Below, piece by piece: positions 24,576-37,673 of a stretch of DNA of 64,000 bases. The stretch is from Physcia stellaris. Its lineage: Eukaryota > Ascomycota > Lecanoromycetes > Caliciales > Physciaceae. Every line of letters begins with the position of its first letter. Position 1 is the stretch's first letter. Location: assembly GCA_018902385.1 (NCBI GenBank), contig JABSSW010000052.1, positions 248,001-312,000 of the forward strand, given 5' to 3'. The translations under genes were made by a program, and so were the position numbers. The notes beneath the pieces were generated by a model. It ran no database searches, had not been told where the DNA came from, and saw only the letters and a list, made by a program, of their open reading frames with translations.

Positions 24576-25738
24576 ATTTCCATTCCAGTATTTTAGACAA
24601 GATTTTGACCCAGTCGTGACGCAATTGCGCTTTAGAACTCTCGAGTGTATTGGAGACATTGAACCGATTTTTTCGAATGGTGTGAACCCGAGTTCGGGAA
24701 AGCGTCGTTGAGGTTGGAAAGCTAAGGATGAAAAGTACATTTTTCCACGGAATCAATCCTGCTCGTGGTACCGAGGTCGGTCAACCGGATTTCTATCCTG
24801 GATCTTGGAGGGAAAATATATCTATTGTATGTTCTGGACATCGATGTCTATATTTAATTCACATCCAACGTAGGAACTAGATCGTTGTTGAGTTTCTTCG
24901 ATTTGAAAATTGAGCCCTGCCAGCGTGCATAACATGCGCAAGAAAAGAAAAGAGGTCTGGTATTCGTGAGGGTTTCGAGATTGAGAAACATGGAGTGAGC
25001 GGCATTCGAGCAAGGAAGTCAAGTATATGTCGTACGCCATGGATTTTAATGAGGCCCTGATGATCGGTCGCGCTACCATTACTGATGAAGAGATGGGGGT
25101 TACTGGGGATGGTGAAGCTATAAGATTAATGGATGGATCGGAGAAGCCTTGTGGCGCTGTGACGTATCAGTACAGCTAGGGAATGTTCGCGGTGGCGATT
25201 GCAGGTGTGGGTAGCGATATCTCTTGGGGTACGCTTGCGGGTTTAGACACATATGTTAAGTTGTAGAGTTTGGGTTAGGCAAGGTAAAGGCATTGAGTAA
25301 ATGCATTGCCGAGCATTCGATATCCTAGCGCCTGGAAGATTCGATTATTATCCAGGCTACACTTTACCAGCAAGGATAGAAGTTATCTGAGGTCGATTAT
25401 GAGAGATCTACCTATCGCAGTCTTCATATCATAATAGTGGTCAGTTTCAGCCCACGGCTCCTATCTTCGATGTAGTCACTCTACTTTTCTCTCTCTCCAT
25501 CTACCTCTCATCATTACACCCCAATCGAAACGCCAAGCGATCGTAAGCGTTTCGAAACCGAGGATTTTTATCTTCGCAATGGATTAGGAACCGGGTAGAA
25601 AGCTAAATCGGCGAGAGAGACGACTGCAGGGTTTAATATGTATATTCAGCTATATGTACATTGGTTCTAGACCCCATTCACTCATCTGCCCATTATCTCG
25701 TGCAATTCCGAATCTTGGTAGTTTGTGTGTTGGTCAAA
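24576..25738. other. intergenic, no gene recognised
   Basis: A minus-strand open frame at 24822-25079 has no recognisable family. The 25440-25740 stretch is pyrimidine-rich and probably the 3' untranslated side of the receptor gene. Confidence 0.5.
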
Positions 25739-27168
25739 CTATGTTGCTCGTCCAATAACCTTCAGATTAGGATGGTAGTTGTCCCATTCCGGCTGCTCCG
25801 AATCGGACCTTCTCGGGGTCGAAGCTGAGATCCTTCCCATCTGCCAGCTATCGTTTCTCAAAGATTCCTCATCTTCCACTTTGGCCGATTTCACCTCTGA
25901 GCCTATCTTCGTTGTGGAACCGGTGCTATCATGAACAGGTGTAGGACCCGAGATCTTGCGCGTGCTTGCATAAGAATTGGTTTTCCGCCAACTTTTGGGT
26001 AGTAGAGCGTTCAAAGTAGGCAGATTGGCGACGGCAAAGCCGAAGACGAGGTCGATGATGGTCCAGTGTTGGAATTTGGCATAATCATCTGGGTAGAATG
26101 GTATCAGCGTATATTCGAGCCCCATCGTGCATTCAGGACTTACAGAAAGTATCCCCTTTGTTGGCTTTGATGCGAGCAGCCCGCATAATGGCTCCAATCA
26201 TAGACAGCAACCCGATCGAGAAGAGGAATACCAGGCGTATGCGTTGTGATAGTGCCATCTGGAGACGCCATATGACAATCAAAGGGACCGGTAGGAGAAA
26301 CAGATCGAACATCACATGTAATATACTGATTGCCACGTTGGATTGGGTGCCGGTGAGAGCGCCGGTACATTTGGTCATGTAATCGCGCCGACCGAACTCG
26401 CTGAGTGAGAACCTGACCATTGGAGGATTACAGCTGGCAGTGTAGGTAAGAATCACACCTAGCGCGAACCCAGCAAGACAAGCGAGTATCACATAATGGT
26501 AGATCCGCCAAGCTCGAGAGGTTACGCCCGTCAATCGCAGGTTGAAGAAGCAGATCGAGACCTTGATCATGGTGACCGTGCAATAATAGAAGATTATGGT
26601 GGTTAGGAGGCCCTTCAGCGATTGTTCAGTCAGCAAGGAGTCCTCCGTCATGGTTGTATTGCAGGACAGCAATCCCACACGCAGCTTCACTTACTGAGAA
26701 GAAGGTCTCGTATTCCTGATAGGTCACATCATACTTATGCTTCCCGACACCAGCAATGCGCGTGGCTACCATCGGCCAAGCGCAGTAGCAGAGCCCCATC
26801 ACTGACGCGATTGTAATGGCTACATCGTCCAGTCCCCACTTGAGATCTTTTCGGCACAGTCGCAGCGCCAGTCGTGTACCTGTGAGCGCAATAATTATCA
26901 CAATTACGACGCACCACTGCGCTATGATTGAGTTGGTGTTAGTATCGTGGGGCGCGTTGGGTGGCACTGGCCCTGTCGGAATGAGAGGCGGATGTTTGGG
27001 ACCGCCAGGCCCAAGGTGATTCTGTATGAGCCGCCAAACACCCTCCACTATCTCGCGATCGTGTTGTGTCACAGCTGGAGTACCCAGCAGGGCGGACTCG
27101 GTCATCGTGGAATGTAGCGGCGAGAAAGGGATCGTATCTGCTTGTTGGGGGGAAATGCAGCTTGCCAA
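25739..27168 (-). CDS. rhodopsin-domain (PTH11-like) seven-helix membrane protein
   Basis: Fungal rhodopsin-domain proteins are seven-helix plasma-membrane proteins related to PTH11 receptors; ligands are mostly unknown. Three exons: 26695-27168, 26144-26612 and 25739-26088. Introns lie at 26613-26694 (GTAAGT donor, 82 nt) and 26089-26143 (GTAAGT donor, CCCAG acceptor, 55 nt). Family marks are helix 1 (WCVVIVIIIALTGTRLALR), KWGLDDVAI after it, KVSICFFNLRLTG, the Cys-rich loop TYTASCNPP, LHVMFDLFLLPVPLIVIWRL and DYAKFQHWTIIDLVFG. The N-terminus before helix 1 is about 80 residues. The cytosolic tail is Ser/Thr-rich and disordered. Met22 is an alternative start. Confidence 0.88.
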
Positions 27169-28134
27169 CTGAGACTCTTGACACCGGTGAGGCAGACGAG
27201 CAGGAGAGCGCAGGTTGTGAGGTGAGGTTAAGAGACACGGAGAATGTGAACATTATTTACGATCATCTGATATACTTGACCGCTGGATTATACCCTCACC
27301 AATCCTCGTAGTAGAGACTCACGGCTCGTAGTCCGTAGAACTAGGATCAGATCACCGACGCGGGCAAAAAGCTCATTCGTCACCAATGAATTCCCAAACG
27401 GAGATTTAAAAACTACTCGTTCGGACAATTCTCATCTCATGTCGCACATGCCGTCCGTGGGCCGTGGCGCAGGACACTGACAGGCTATTATCTGAGCAAC
27501 CAACGACACGGAAAAGGGTCTGAGACGATAGAAGCAACGCAACAGCTGTGATTCGTGCGCAAGTTCGAGCAATGAGGACTAATGACACACTGAATCCTTG
27601 GACCGACACTAAACTGGACGGCGTCATATCCGTACCAAATTAGTCTATAAAACTTAGGTTACCCAAGCAAGTTCAACCGTGCGTACTCTACTTCGCTCTC
27701 GATTTTCAATCGTAGTTCCCTCTCAATTCTCAAGTATGAGGTCCGGCGATCCTGGAGGAGCAGCTGATGTTCAACTTCTAGTCAGTTTCAGCACATCCCG
27801 CAACAGAACGTCGCGGTATGACGGGAAATATCTGATGATCACTCCCGTCAATGCCAACTTCTGGCCTGGCTTCGCCGAAATGAATATAGCTCTAATGTAG
27901 TGGCTTCAGCTTCTCCACCGTGCAGGCCGAAAGGTGCCCGCGTCGACGCTGAATAAGTCTTTACGCTTGTGTAGAGCATAGAAGCTTCACGTTAGGATAT
28001 CTCCTTTTGGAACGAAGATTGAGGAGGTTCCTTAGCCAGAGTCTGCCACCACTTGGTGGCACGGTAGCTTTGAGTGCCGGCCTTGTATTTGTCCCCGTAA
28101 CACGGCTGATGCGGAGGATTTTCTGGACGACCTG
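27169..28134. other. intergenic, no gene recognised
   Basis: Holds the upstream region of the receptor. A forward frame at 27679-27900 and a reverse frame at 27406-27627 have no family resemblance. Confidence 0.45.
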
Positions 28135-28471
28135 CTAAACGTACTTGAGGCGCTTGATTCTTTCAAAGGTCAGTTGGACATCTTCAATCTTTAGTTTCTC
28201 GCCGCGGAATTTTGAGTAGACAGCATAATGCCGAGCGAGATTGAAGAGCAAATTGGTCGGTGTTCTTCCACATTGTTTCTTCAGAGCTTTAGAAGTCTCA
28301 TGAAATTACCGCTCTTAGACCTTTCGATGCTAGGCAGATCCTAGCAGCGATGTAGTTCTCCTCATCACCATACCAAGATCCGACGTGGTCATGGCAGTTA
28401 TTACAACTCATCCAGCGCTGCTCTCTTGCTCCCCTGGCTTTTCCCCTCATCTTATCCAATTGTCTACTCAT
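28135..28471 (-). CDS. possible small gene with a zinc-ribbon-like start
   Basis: From an ATG at 28469-28471 the frame reads MSRQLDKMRGKARG, then SCNNCHDHVGSWYGDEENY, giving a C-x2-C-H-x-H pattern. A second coding-like stretch (NLLFNLARHYAVYSKFRGE, then IEDVQLTFERIK) ends at a stop at 28135-28137. A stop separates the two and the gap is too short for a normal intron, so this may be a decayed gene or two wrongly linked pieces. No function can be given. Confidence 0.3.
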
Positions 28472-28659
28472 GAGTACAGAAGAGCTAGCTCAGGTCGATG
28501 GCAGGATCGCCGAACTGAATACTGAACTCAAACCGAACATTCTGATATTTTCCTTTTTCTGCTTATGTCTGTCTACCTTAAGATCAACGAACACCGATCG
28601 AAAATGAGATGAATAACTGTTATTGCATGATCTGGTAATAGGTGGTGCTATTTTTCGCG

Positions 28660-28855
28660 ATACACCGACAGATCTACGCTTACCCGACTTGGGGCGAAAG
28701 CAGAGATGATGTTTTCTTCATGTCAGTTTCATATCATCTTTCATCCCTCTTCATATGCTTTGTGCCAGATACGGGTACGCGTTTTGTCACAATGGATAGG
28801 TCAGTAACGATGCATCAAGGGAAGATAGCCCTACACCAGACCATGGGATAGTATG
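28660..28855 (+). repeat. short hairpin repeat, dispersed copy
   Basis: Core 28675-28783. CGCTTACCCGACTTGGGGC lies on the left and TGTGCCAGATACGGGTACG on the right. A CTTCATGTC/TTTCATATC/CTTCATATG triplet replaces the usual doublet inside. The downstream part (GATGCATCAAGG, ACCATGGGATAG) matches the other copies. Confidence 0.75.
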
Positions 28856-29392
28856 TTCAAGTCATAGTTTCCATCATTTCGGCGTTGCATTGTATCGGAA
28901 ACGAGTGAGCTTTATCATCTAACCACAAGGACAAAGAGTTGGCATCTCGATAGCGATTATATGCTTAAATGCCATAAGCATTGCGGTGGTATGGAGTATT
29001 CTATGATAGCACCAGTGTTCGTACTCCATGGATGGCTGCATTGAATCGTGGGAATATTGATCATGCGGGGACACCGGGTGTGGTTTTAAGAACTGTGGGG
29101 TGAGTGTAGCAACCACTTTGCTAAAAATAGACTCCTATTTCGATCTACCCAAGCAGCCTTGCAGCCTTGCCCCTCTGCTGTCTTTCTCACTACACCAGTT
29201 ACTGACCTCTTTGTGGATCTGCAGGATCGTAGTCTGTTCGCTGTCCTCAGTATCGTTCTTCCATAAAGCTGCCATTGCCTGCATGATCCGTGGGAAGGTA
29301 GAATCCAAACTACTGAGTACACTCTCGATCAAGATCCATATCTCGAAGAGTATTAGTTGCCCGAACCTCACAAGCGGCTTCGCGCTTCCAAT

Positions 29393-32392
29393 ATGAGTTT
29401 GGGCTTCAGCGTTAGTGACTTTGTCACCGTCGGCGGACTGTGTTGGAAGCTTTATAAGAAGTGCAAAGATTCTCCTGGCAACTTCAAAAATCTGACCGGC
29501 GAGGTTGGGGCGCTCCATAATGTCATCAAAGAGACGGAAGAGCTGCTGTCCCAACAGAGCCTGACTGTGCAGCAGAAGGAAAAGTTGCGAGTAGCCACTG
29601 TGGGTTGCGGAGAGGTGCTTCAAGATCTCGACGACTTACTTGCTAGATATAGAAGTATGGGCACTAAGGCGCAAAAAGCTCTCGACAGGTGGGGTTTTGG
29701 AACGGAAGATATTGATGGCATAAGGACGAGGTTGATCTCAAATGTGACTCTCCTCGATGCATTCAACAATGCGTAAGTACATTTGCACATGTGATCGTCT
29801 GTTTCGTTATCCCATGGTCGGGTACGATGCAATTGGAATCGATATCCTCATTATGACAAGATGTGAACCCGTTATTGACACAAAACATATGATTGTGGCA
29901 TGAAAAAAGCATCTTTTCTTGAATTAGTCCTAAGTCAAGTAAGGATCGATCTATAAGTGAGGAAAAGGCAACACTTGTACCAGGTGATGGGATAAAAGAT
30001 TGGGATCATGAACCCATTTTAAACACTTGGCGAAAACACTATAATTACCTTGCAGGTTAGCAAGGCTTAGCATATGATTGCTGATGAATCTTCTTGTTAG
30101 CTCATCCAATGCTCGACTGGAAGAAAAACTCAATATCCTCATTACTGAGATTCGCTCTGGTAGGCGAGAGGGCTCCGTGATCTCAATCGAAACAGTGGAT
30201 TCAATAGCTCGGAACGATCAGATTGCCTGGGAAATGTTCCGCGAAGAACTAGAAGACGTTGGCGTGTCTCCATCTGTCATCGCAGAAAAGCGACAATTTT
30301 TGATAGTGTGGTTTCAAGAAGCTGTCGCTGCAGGTAAGCTGGAAGAAGATATTCCAGAGCATGAAGGCAACGAAGACAACGATGACCTTTTGGAGCAAAG
30401 TACTTCTGGGCAGAGCCGCAGAGCTAATCACGAACCTTATGCTTCCAATTCAACTGGAAAGCATGTCTCCAGGCCTAGACAGATCGATCTTTCAGTACCA
30501 CCCACCCAGCAAAGGTTCTCAATAGATAGAACTGTCAGCGATGGAATCGCTAACAATCTGGGAGGCTTGGCTATTGCTGAGTCGAAAAAGATTGTCAGAT
30601 GGAGCCTCTGCCACTACAGCTTCAGTCGTCCACCGAAGATATCAATTATCGCCCAAAACGAGACGGCATGACACCTTCCGGGGGTTCTCAGCAAGTGACT
30701 TCGGGGAAAGTGTCCGATCCTTACGTCCATTCGAATAGTAAGTGCGAAGTCCATCTCATTAGCCATATCCAATGCTAATGCAGTCACACAGCTACAGATT
30801 CTCAGCCAGACAAAAATTCTAGGCAGCAAAAGAACAAGAATTCACGTCTGCGTGTATCATACGTCCTAAGCCGGCTGCGGTCGTCAAAAGAAGATCTCTT
30901 CGAAGCTGTGAGATCCGGAGACCTGACCAGAGTGAAGAGAGCGCTCAAGCAGGGTAATGAAGTTCACGTAATAAAGGGGGATTTCAATGAGTCACCGTTA
31001 CACGTAGCGACAGTCGAAGGGATGACTGAAGTGGTAAGCCTGCTGCTGCAGCATGGACACGTCGTCAATTGTCCTGATTTGTATGGACTCACCCCTTTAC
31101 ATCAGGCGGCCTTGAATGGAAGAGTTCAGATCGCGAAGCTACTACTACAACATGAGGCAGAAATTGACTGTGTAGATCATCTAAGCAAGAGAGACCCATT
31201 ACATCTCGCTAGTCTCTGCAACGCTGACGGCGTGGCACGGCTTCTACTGGAACATGGGGCCAACGTTCAAGCGAAGGACTATGCTGGAAATTTCCCTCTA
31301 CATCTGGCGTCCGCCGATCGTTCTGACACTCTACATTCATATAAGAGAGCACGCTTTGCAACGGCGCGAGTACTGCTCGAGAAAGGAGCTGATATCGATG
31401 CAGTCAATATGCATGGGCATACGGCCCTGCATGAAGCTGTCTGTGAAGGCCCACAAGATACTGTAGAATTTTTATTGGAAAGAGTTAACATTCAGAAGAA
31501 ATTATACAATAAAGACCAAACACCATTGCACTGTGCTGCTAGAAGTGGCAGGCAAGACGTCGTTTCATTAATACTAGCAAAGGGGTTTGACGTGAATGCT
31601 AAAGAGAACGTGGACTATCTAACCCCGCTACATTATGCTGCTCGCGAAGGCCACGAGGAGATAACTAAGACATTACTTAATCAAGAAGCCCAAGTGAATG
31701 TAAAGGATCGGTATGAGCAAACGCCGTTATTTATGGCTGCTGAGAATGGCCACGAACAAACAATCAACACACTACTTCACAAAGGAGCTGAAGTAAATGT
31801 GAAAGATCGATATAAGTATACGCCATTACATGTGGCCGCTTTGAAAGGTCACGAAAAAATGGTTGAGATATTGCTTGCCAAAGGAGCTGAAGTAAATGCA
31901 AAAAACAACGAAGGGCAAACCTCATTACATAAGGCTGCTGAATTTGCTCGCGAAGAATCGATTAAAACACTGCTTGCCAAAGGAGCTGAAGTGAATGCAA
32001 AAACCAGATCAGGAGGCACCTCGTTACATAAGGCTGCTGAATATGGTCACGAAGGAACAGTTTTGATACTACTCGGCAAAGGAGCTGAAGTGAATGCAAA
32101 AGACGAGAATGGGCAAACCTCATTACATTTCGCTGCTGAGAGAGATCATCAAAAAACAGTTGAGATACTACTCGACAAAGGAGCTGAAGTGAATGCAAAA
32201 AACAACATTGAGCAAACCTCATTACATAATGCTGTAAAGGAAGATCACGAAGAAATAGTCATTATACTGCTTGCCAAAGGAGCTGACCCCGATGCTAAAG
32301 ACTTGGGGGGAAATACTGCTTCAGATCTAGCTAGGTCAAAGGGCCGCCATTCTATAGCAATGATATTGGACGCCGCACCCAGGTCTACCTAA
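29393..32392 (+). CDS. STAND-type N-terminal domain plus ankyrin-repeat protein
   Basis: Exon 1 (29393-29772) encodes the fungal N-terminal domain seen in STAND/NLR-like proteins: MSLGFSVSDFVTVGGLCWKL, GALHNVIKETEELL and DRWGFGTEDIDGIR. Exon 2 starts at 30101 (SSNARLEEKLNILITEIRSG). A 65-nt intron with a weak GTCAGC donor ending near 30600 would keep the frame; otherwise a frameshift is needed. The next intron runs 30738-30791. The last exon (30792-32392) carries about 14 ankyrin repeats. The last five or six are nearly copies of each other (TSLHKAAE and LLAKGAEVNA every 33 residues). No NACHT/NB-ARC domain is present, so it is not a complete NLR. Intron 1 is 328 nt, much longer than others here, and contains a hairpin-repeat copy. 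A role in self/non-self recognition or signalling is inference. Confidence 0.82.
29805..29965 (-). repeat. diverged hairpin-repeat copy inside intron 1 of the ankyrin gene
   Basis: TATCCCATGGTCGGGTACG, ACCCGTTATTGACACAAAAC, CATATGATTGTGGCATGAA and AGTCAAGTAAGGATC follow the same order and spacing as the copies near 1196 and 34464. More decayed than those, so an older insertion. Confidence 0.55.
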
Positions 32393-34640
32393 TATCTTTC
32401 GGGAGCTGCATGTGGTCTTGATAGTCTGAATCCTTCTGATGGTTGGAATCCACACGACTCACTGCCGAGAATAGTCATATTGATTTTCTTTTAGCGGGGA
32501 AGAAACTTATCGTCTAGGGAAGGTGAATTGTTAATAGGACCAAAAAATTTTCGACTCCAGTCAAAGCTTGAACGATGAAATAAGATCAAAGAGCCGCTAT
32601 CAAATCAATAGATCGATGGCATTGAGAATTAGTCCTCTACCAGTGCGTCTGTTTTTGTTTTGATTCTGGGATTTACTGTAAAATTTGGGACGTTTCGAGA
32701 AGCTGGCTGGCTACACGCCTAGTATGACGGTGTCTTGAAGGGAGGCCACGAGATTCTGTGTTTTTTGACCCACGATCAGTTGGAAGTACAAAACCAAGCT
32801 ACTACCTGTTGAAACCATAACCTAAATTCTACGAGAGGTAGACAAATATCTCCCTATCCTACTCCACGCAACCCATCGTTTCTTAAAGCTCGGCACTCCA
32901 TGGTACCCAAGAAGAGAGTATCCAAAACCAGAGCAAATCACCAACATCCAGCACCCTCATATACCAGCACGCAACCAGCACAAGCATCATGGACCTCAAT
33001 AGGAGCTTGACTCTATCCCGAAATCCTGCATCTTTAGCTGTACCCAAAAACACGAGAAAAGAGAGACTTATTACACGGCGCTCCACTAACATACTACGCA
33101 GACTGCTGACTCACTCGCCCGGTGCCGATATCAGAACCAAGAAATAGTATCCAACTCAAATACCATCACTCCCTAAAACCCAACCCACCCCACCACACCC
33201 CACCCCCTCCTCCCCCAAAAAATCCCTCTTCCACGAAGAAAGATAAACATCATACCCAACTCCTCCGCCGCAATATGCTTCTTTTTCTTTTCCGCCACTA
33301 CTGGGTTTACTCAATTAGTGCATCCTACCTCAATTACATCTACTCTCTAGCAATGCTTTATCCTGACTTCATGAAAAATATCTTCATTGGTGATGAGAGT
33401 GGGTGGAGGACTGTGCATGAGCATCTGTCTTGGCTGGAGATGGAGATGGAGATGGACCAATAGAGAACTGTTCATTTACAATAATCACGCGTTCGGCGAT
33501 GTAAAGGGTCAAGAAAGTAGCAAGAGTTGCATCACACTTCACCTATCCACTATTACTGCCAACCTACCCAATTTCTCAAACTTCTCCGTAAACTCTTTGA
33601 TTTACAAGTATGATAACTAACCACACCGCGCATTCTTCACCGGCTTCGTGCACGCTTCGACAACACAATTATTAGATGTAGCTCTCTAGCTTCATGACCA
33701 CATTCATCAGTAGCCAAAACCTATGCTATCTTGCAAGTTTTCGGCGATTGTGGGTTGTATTGCTGACAAGCTTCCGCGTAGGCAAGATACCTTTTTTATG
33801 TTGGATTGTTGCTTGGTATTCACCTGTCGTCTTAGAAAAGAAAAGAAGGGGAATAGCCCGGTTCCCGAAAACCGGGTACTGGGAAGGTGATTTATGGATG
33901 ATTGGTTCATCGCGTGGACTTTGGAGAAGGGCAGGAGAAGGTATGCACGAAGAGGCTTTTATGGGTTAGTGGTGAGACGATATCGAAAAGTGGACACCGT
34001 ATGAATGCAATTTGACCTCCCCCGAAATTTGTTCCCAGAAACAAAATTCGTCTCTATTACTTAGGGGATGACAGTTCCGTGAGTGCACCACGCTTGCTTC
34101 AATGCTTACATCAAAGGGAATGAGTTCTAGCAGAGCGAAATCTAATCTATCATATATAGATAGTATTTAAAGGGGGTCTTGGGAAAGGAGGTCAAGCTAG
34201 AGTAACGGAGGGAGATATAAGGTCAGGGAGGACGGTATGGTGATAGAGGATACTAGAACATGAAAGGTTAATGCGAGAGAGGTCTCTAAGATAAAAAGCG
34301 ACTCGGGCTAGGCGCCTACCTGCCACTTGGGACATTATACAGGGTTGTAGGAATATTGACATTACGATTCTCTGATAGCAACTCGCATCGTGATATCCCA
34401 TGGTTCGGCGTGGTACGATTGTGCTATTCATGCATCACCAGTGATAGGCTTATTATGGCAAGACGCGTACCCGATCCTGGCACGAAGCAGATGAAGGTGA
34501 CGTGGACAAGGCATCATCTGATGGTTCCGTCCCAGGTCGGGTAACAGTTGGTCTGTAACGGTGTTTCCATGAAAAAGTGCGCCATTTGCAACCAGCCTAT
34601 GGGATATGTATGAGATCGCTGCTAAGCTTTGGCGCTTTAA
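32393..34640. other. intergenic, no gene recognised
   Basis: Contains A/C-rich low-complexity DNA near 33160-33240, a small perfect hairpin near 33856 (CCCGGTT/AACCGGG) and one hairpin-repeat copy. Short open frames show no family. Confidence 0.5.
34378..34560 (-). repeat. short hairpin repeat, dispersed copy (reverse)
   Basis: Core 34462-34546. ACGCGTACCCGATCCTGGCAC lies on the left (written in two parts of the element), GTCCCAGGTCGGGTAAC on the right and AGATGAAGGTGACGTGGA inside. Upstream GATATCCCATGG and TGCATCACCAGTGA match other copies. Confidence 0.7.
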
Positions 34641-34649
34641 GGTGGATGT

Positions 34650-36019
34650 TCAAGCTTTCCTTCCCAATCCACGGCCCTTAGACGAGTTTTGCTGTACCTT
34701 CTCAACTTCCCATTCAGCCGTCATACCCACCGTTTCCAGACACATCCAGATCCGCTGCCTGTTCCTGATCCCAAATGGCAATGGCCATGGCAATAAGGCG
34801 GCTTCGGCGAGACGTTTGCTGAAGTTTATCGAGCCGTTATCCCGGCTGGTGGGTTTATCTAGCCAGTACGGCTCTGCTTCTTCCAGGATCTCGCGACGAC
34901 TGGCTGTAAGTTTCTGAAGCAAAGCTTTCCAATTCTTCGAGGAAGATTTCGGAAGGTCCAGGAGCTCCCAAAACCAGCAGCTGTGCATTTGAAGTGTTTG
35001 TGAGCGCCAGAAGTTGTTGCCCGTTAGCTTTAATAGCTCACGACTGGTGGAGCAGAAATTGAGCGCGTCGTATAAGGGCAGGCAGGTTACGATGTGGTCA
35101 AGAAGCTCCCGCGGAAGCTCCATCAGCTCCTTGCCGCTTGATGATGTATCATCCAAAGTCGACGAAGAAAAGGCATGGATACTGGACGGTGGGCGTGCAA
35201 GATATCTCGATATGAAAGCTTCGGCGAAGGGCTCACGCATCGGATCGGCGCACAAATACTCGAATCCGGGCTTGCAGTCCCACGGATCTGCCCAGAAGCG
35301 CCGGGCACCGAAGTATAAATGGGAATGCTCGACATTCTGGAAAGCGGCCCAATTGGAGGGCAGTCCTCCTGCTACGCCAGGGGTCCATCCTTTACTGCAC
35401 AATTCGATACTCTCCTCTTGACGATCGAAGCAAGCGTCGATGAATTCCTGCATTGTCTTTGGTGAGTGCACAGAAGCAAATTTGCTCTGATAGCGGATGA
35501 AGATCTCTAAGATCTTCATGCAGGCACTATGGATTACGAAGTAGTCTTTAAATCTTGTGTAAACTTCGGACGATCTGCCTTCGGCATTCTCACTAGCCCA
35601 GCCGGGAGCCAGATCAAACCAATCGTCGTTCTGCTGCCATTCACCCTCAGCAGAAACAAAGAAGTCCGGATCAGCTAAATCGTTCCTCTCAAGGAATGGA
35701 CTTGAAAATCATCAGCATGAGGTCTTGACAGATCGAATTCGTACGAGGCGTACCCATCCTTATTACTTTCTGCCAGAATCTGGAACTTTCCGACCCACTA
35801 AGTATGCGATGTCAGAGGACCGGGCGTAGCAGTCAAGTTGAAACCAATGGAACGGGACGGTAGACCTACGGCAGATTGAGCAGGGGACAGAAACCTGGAG
35901 TCGTAAAAACATTCCTCCGTATATTGTTCATCCTCGCTCAAATCGGAAAAATCGAGGAGTTCAACGTGATCAAAAGGGCCGCCGCAGATGGCGCAATAAG
36001 GTGGCTCGTACATGACCAT
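34650..36019 (-). CDS. F-box protein
   Basis: F-box proteins link substrates to SCF ubiquitin ligases. Three exons fit without any frame conflict: 35870-36019 (150 nt), 35754-35797 (44 nt) and 34650-35700, giving 414 residues. Introns are 72 nt (donor GTAGGT, acceptor ACTTAG) and 53 nt (GTACGC, TCAAG). The N-terminus has a fungal Cys pair in CAICGGPFDHVELLD. The middle has the family-like DDWFDLAPGWASENAEGR and VIHSACMKILEIF. The F-box is ELPRELLDHIVTCLPLYDAL, then NFWRSQ. The C-terminal half has the usual RIWMCLE stretch and no LRR or WD repeats. The substrate is unknown. Confidence 0.88.
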
Positions 36020-37673
36020 AGCTTGGAGGCACGATCGGCGATTGGGTCCCTAGTGATTAACCTGGATTTGACGGGTTCTTGAGAAGGAGAATATGCTATG
36101 GTCTAGAGATGGTATTCTAATGGATGATATGCATGAGCATCGACGTCAATTATGAAGCGTGGTCTCGAGAATTTGAAACGTGATGAATGGATGTTGCTTC
36201 ACCATGCTGCGCCCGTTTCTGTTCCTTCTTTTCCCCGGCTGCACTACCGCTGGCCTTGCATCACTCGGCACACCCATCAGGTGAATCATTCCTGTGTCTT
36301 GTGGCACTCGTGGAGATTCGCGTAAAGTTACATACCTCTAAGGAATCACGGTTGCCAAGACCCTAATGTACAAAGTAGCTCCAGGCACGTGACAAGCTGT
36401 ACTTGATGGCTCGATTCTCTGATAGAAACGGTAGTCTGCTCTCAATGCACGGTGTTAATACCCAGTGAAACCAACTTCCTTATCCCCGATCTGCGAACAT
36501 GAGGCCCAATGTCACTATCCAATCAACCCCTACTCATCCAATGCTATTCATTTTGCTTGGTTCAAGGATTCCTTCCATACTCCAGACTCCAGGCTCAATC
36601 TCTCCTCCCTTCCCGCTTCATACAACCCCTTTCACCTCCTTCCACCCTATCATCAGCTTCCATAATCCGATCGAGTCTTCGGCGTGCGATGAAAGGGGAG
36701 GACACTTGCCATTGAGGGAAGTGATTGGAAGGGTGGGCTGCTCGTGATGGAACTGATGGGGGAAATTTATGAGGGCAGTGGGGAAGAAACCGGTGTTTAG
36801 TAGACCTAGGAACGATTGCAGCGCAGTGGGAGGAAGGGTATCTGATTGAAAGATCATCAGATTGTCAGAAGGGGTGTGCAGAGGTTGGAATCTGTAGCCG
36901 GTGGGACGGGGAAGGAGAACCAATGCGTTGCTGATCAATTCCGGTGGTTGCAGCTCGCGAGTCATATCATTCGATCCGGTTCCATGAAAGCCTCCCTTTG
37001 TGCACGCCCGTCTAGTCGTTAATGCTGGTTGTTTCTGCGTATCGACTCGACTCCGGCAAGCATAGACAAGGGGGATTTGGCATCTCAGCACAGTAGTAGC
37101 AGCTCCAGCTGAGTCCTGAACTGGCCGGTGCCTAAACTTATCTCAAGATAGGGCGCTATATGGGAGGTCCGTTGGGCAAAGAATCTTACGTGCACATACG
37201 GCAGCCCGGCCTCCCCTTCCTCTTCCATCGTCGTACTCTGCAACTTCCTTCTGTCCTTGGCGAAATGTGTAGCCTACTTTCATGTCGATGGATTCGAGGG
37301 GCTCAGGTTTTCAGATCGTGCTGGATTTGGTTCCTTGGACATGGTCTCGGCTTCTGCACAAGTAGCCACGTAAGGTGGCACCATTCTACTGGGAGCGAGG
37401 CAATAGATTGAGGTAATGCATATAGGTAACGCATCGATTGGTTCTAAGCTACATGCTGAAGGCTAAGGTATTGACAGCGGGAAGCAACTGAGAGGTTGGG
37501 AGCGGCTGCTGGCTCTGGAACTAAGAAAGCGAGAGACTGAAGGCTGCATCCCAGTTCTATGTTCGCTCGCGACTTTTGACTGCCAGGCGGAGGCAAGATA
37601 CCGAGAGGCTCGGAAGAGGCTGCATCAGATTAGCAATAGAGGACTGAAGCTGGCTTTTGATCTTACCTTGGAA
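36020..37673. other. intergenic, no gene recognised
   Basis: Pyrimidine-rich stretches near 36560-36660. Overlapping short open frames on both strands have no family match that I can see. Confidence 0.5.

Noticed and set aside
29393-32392. Complete NLR immune receptor
   Set aside because: No nucleotide-binding domain (no P-loop) lies between the N-terminal domain and the ankyrin repeats.
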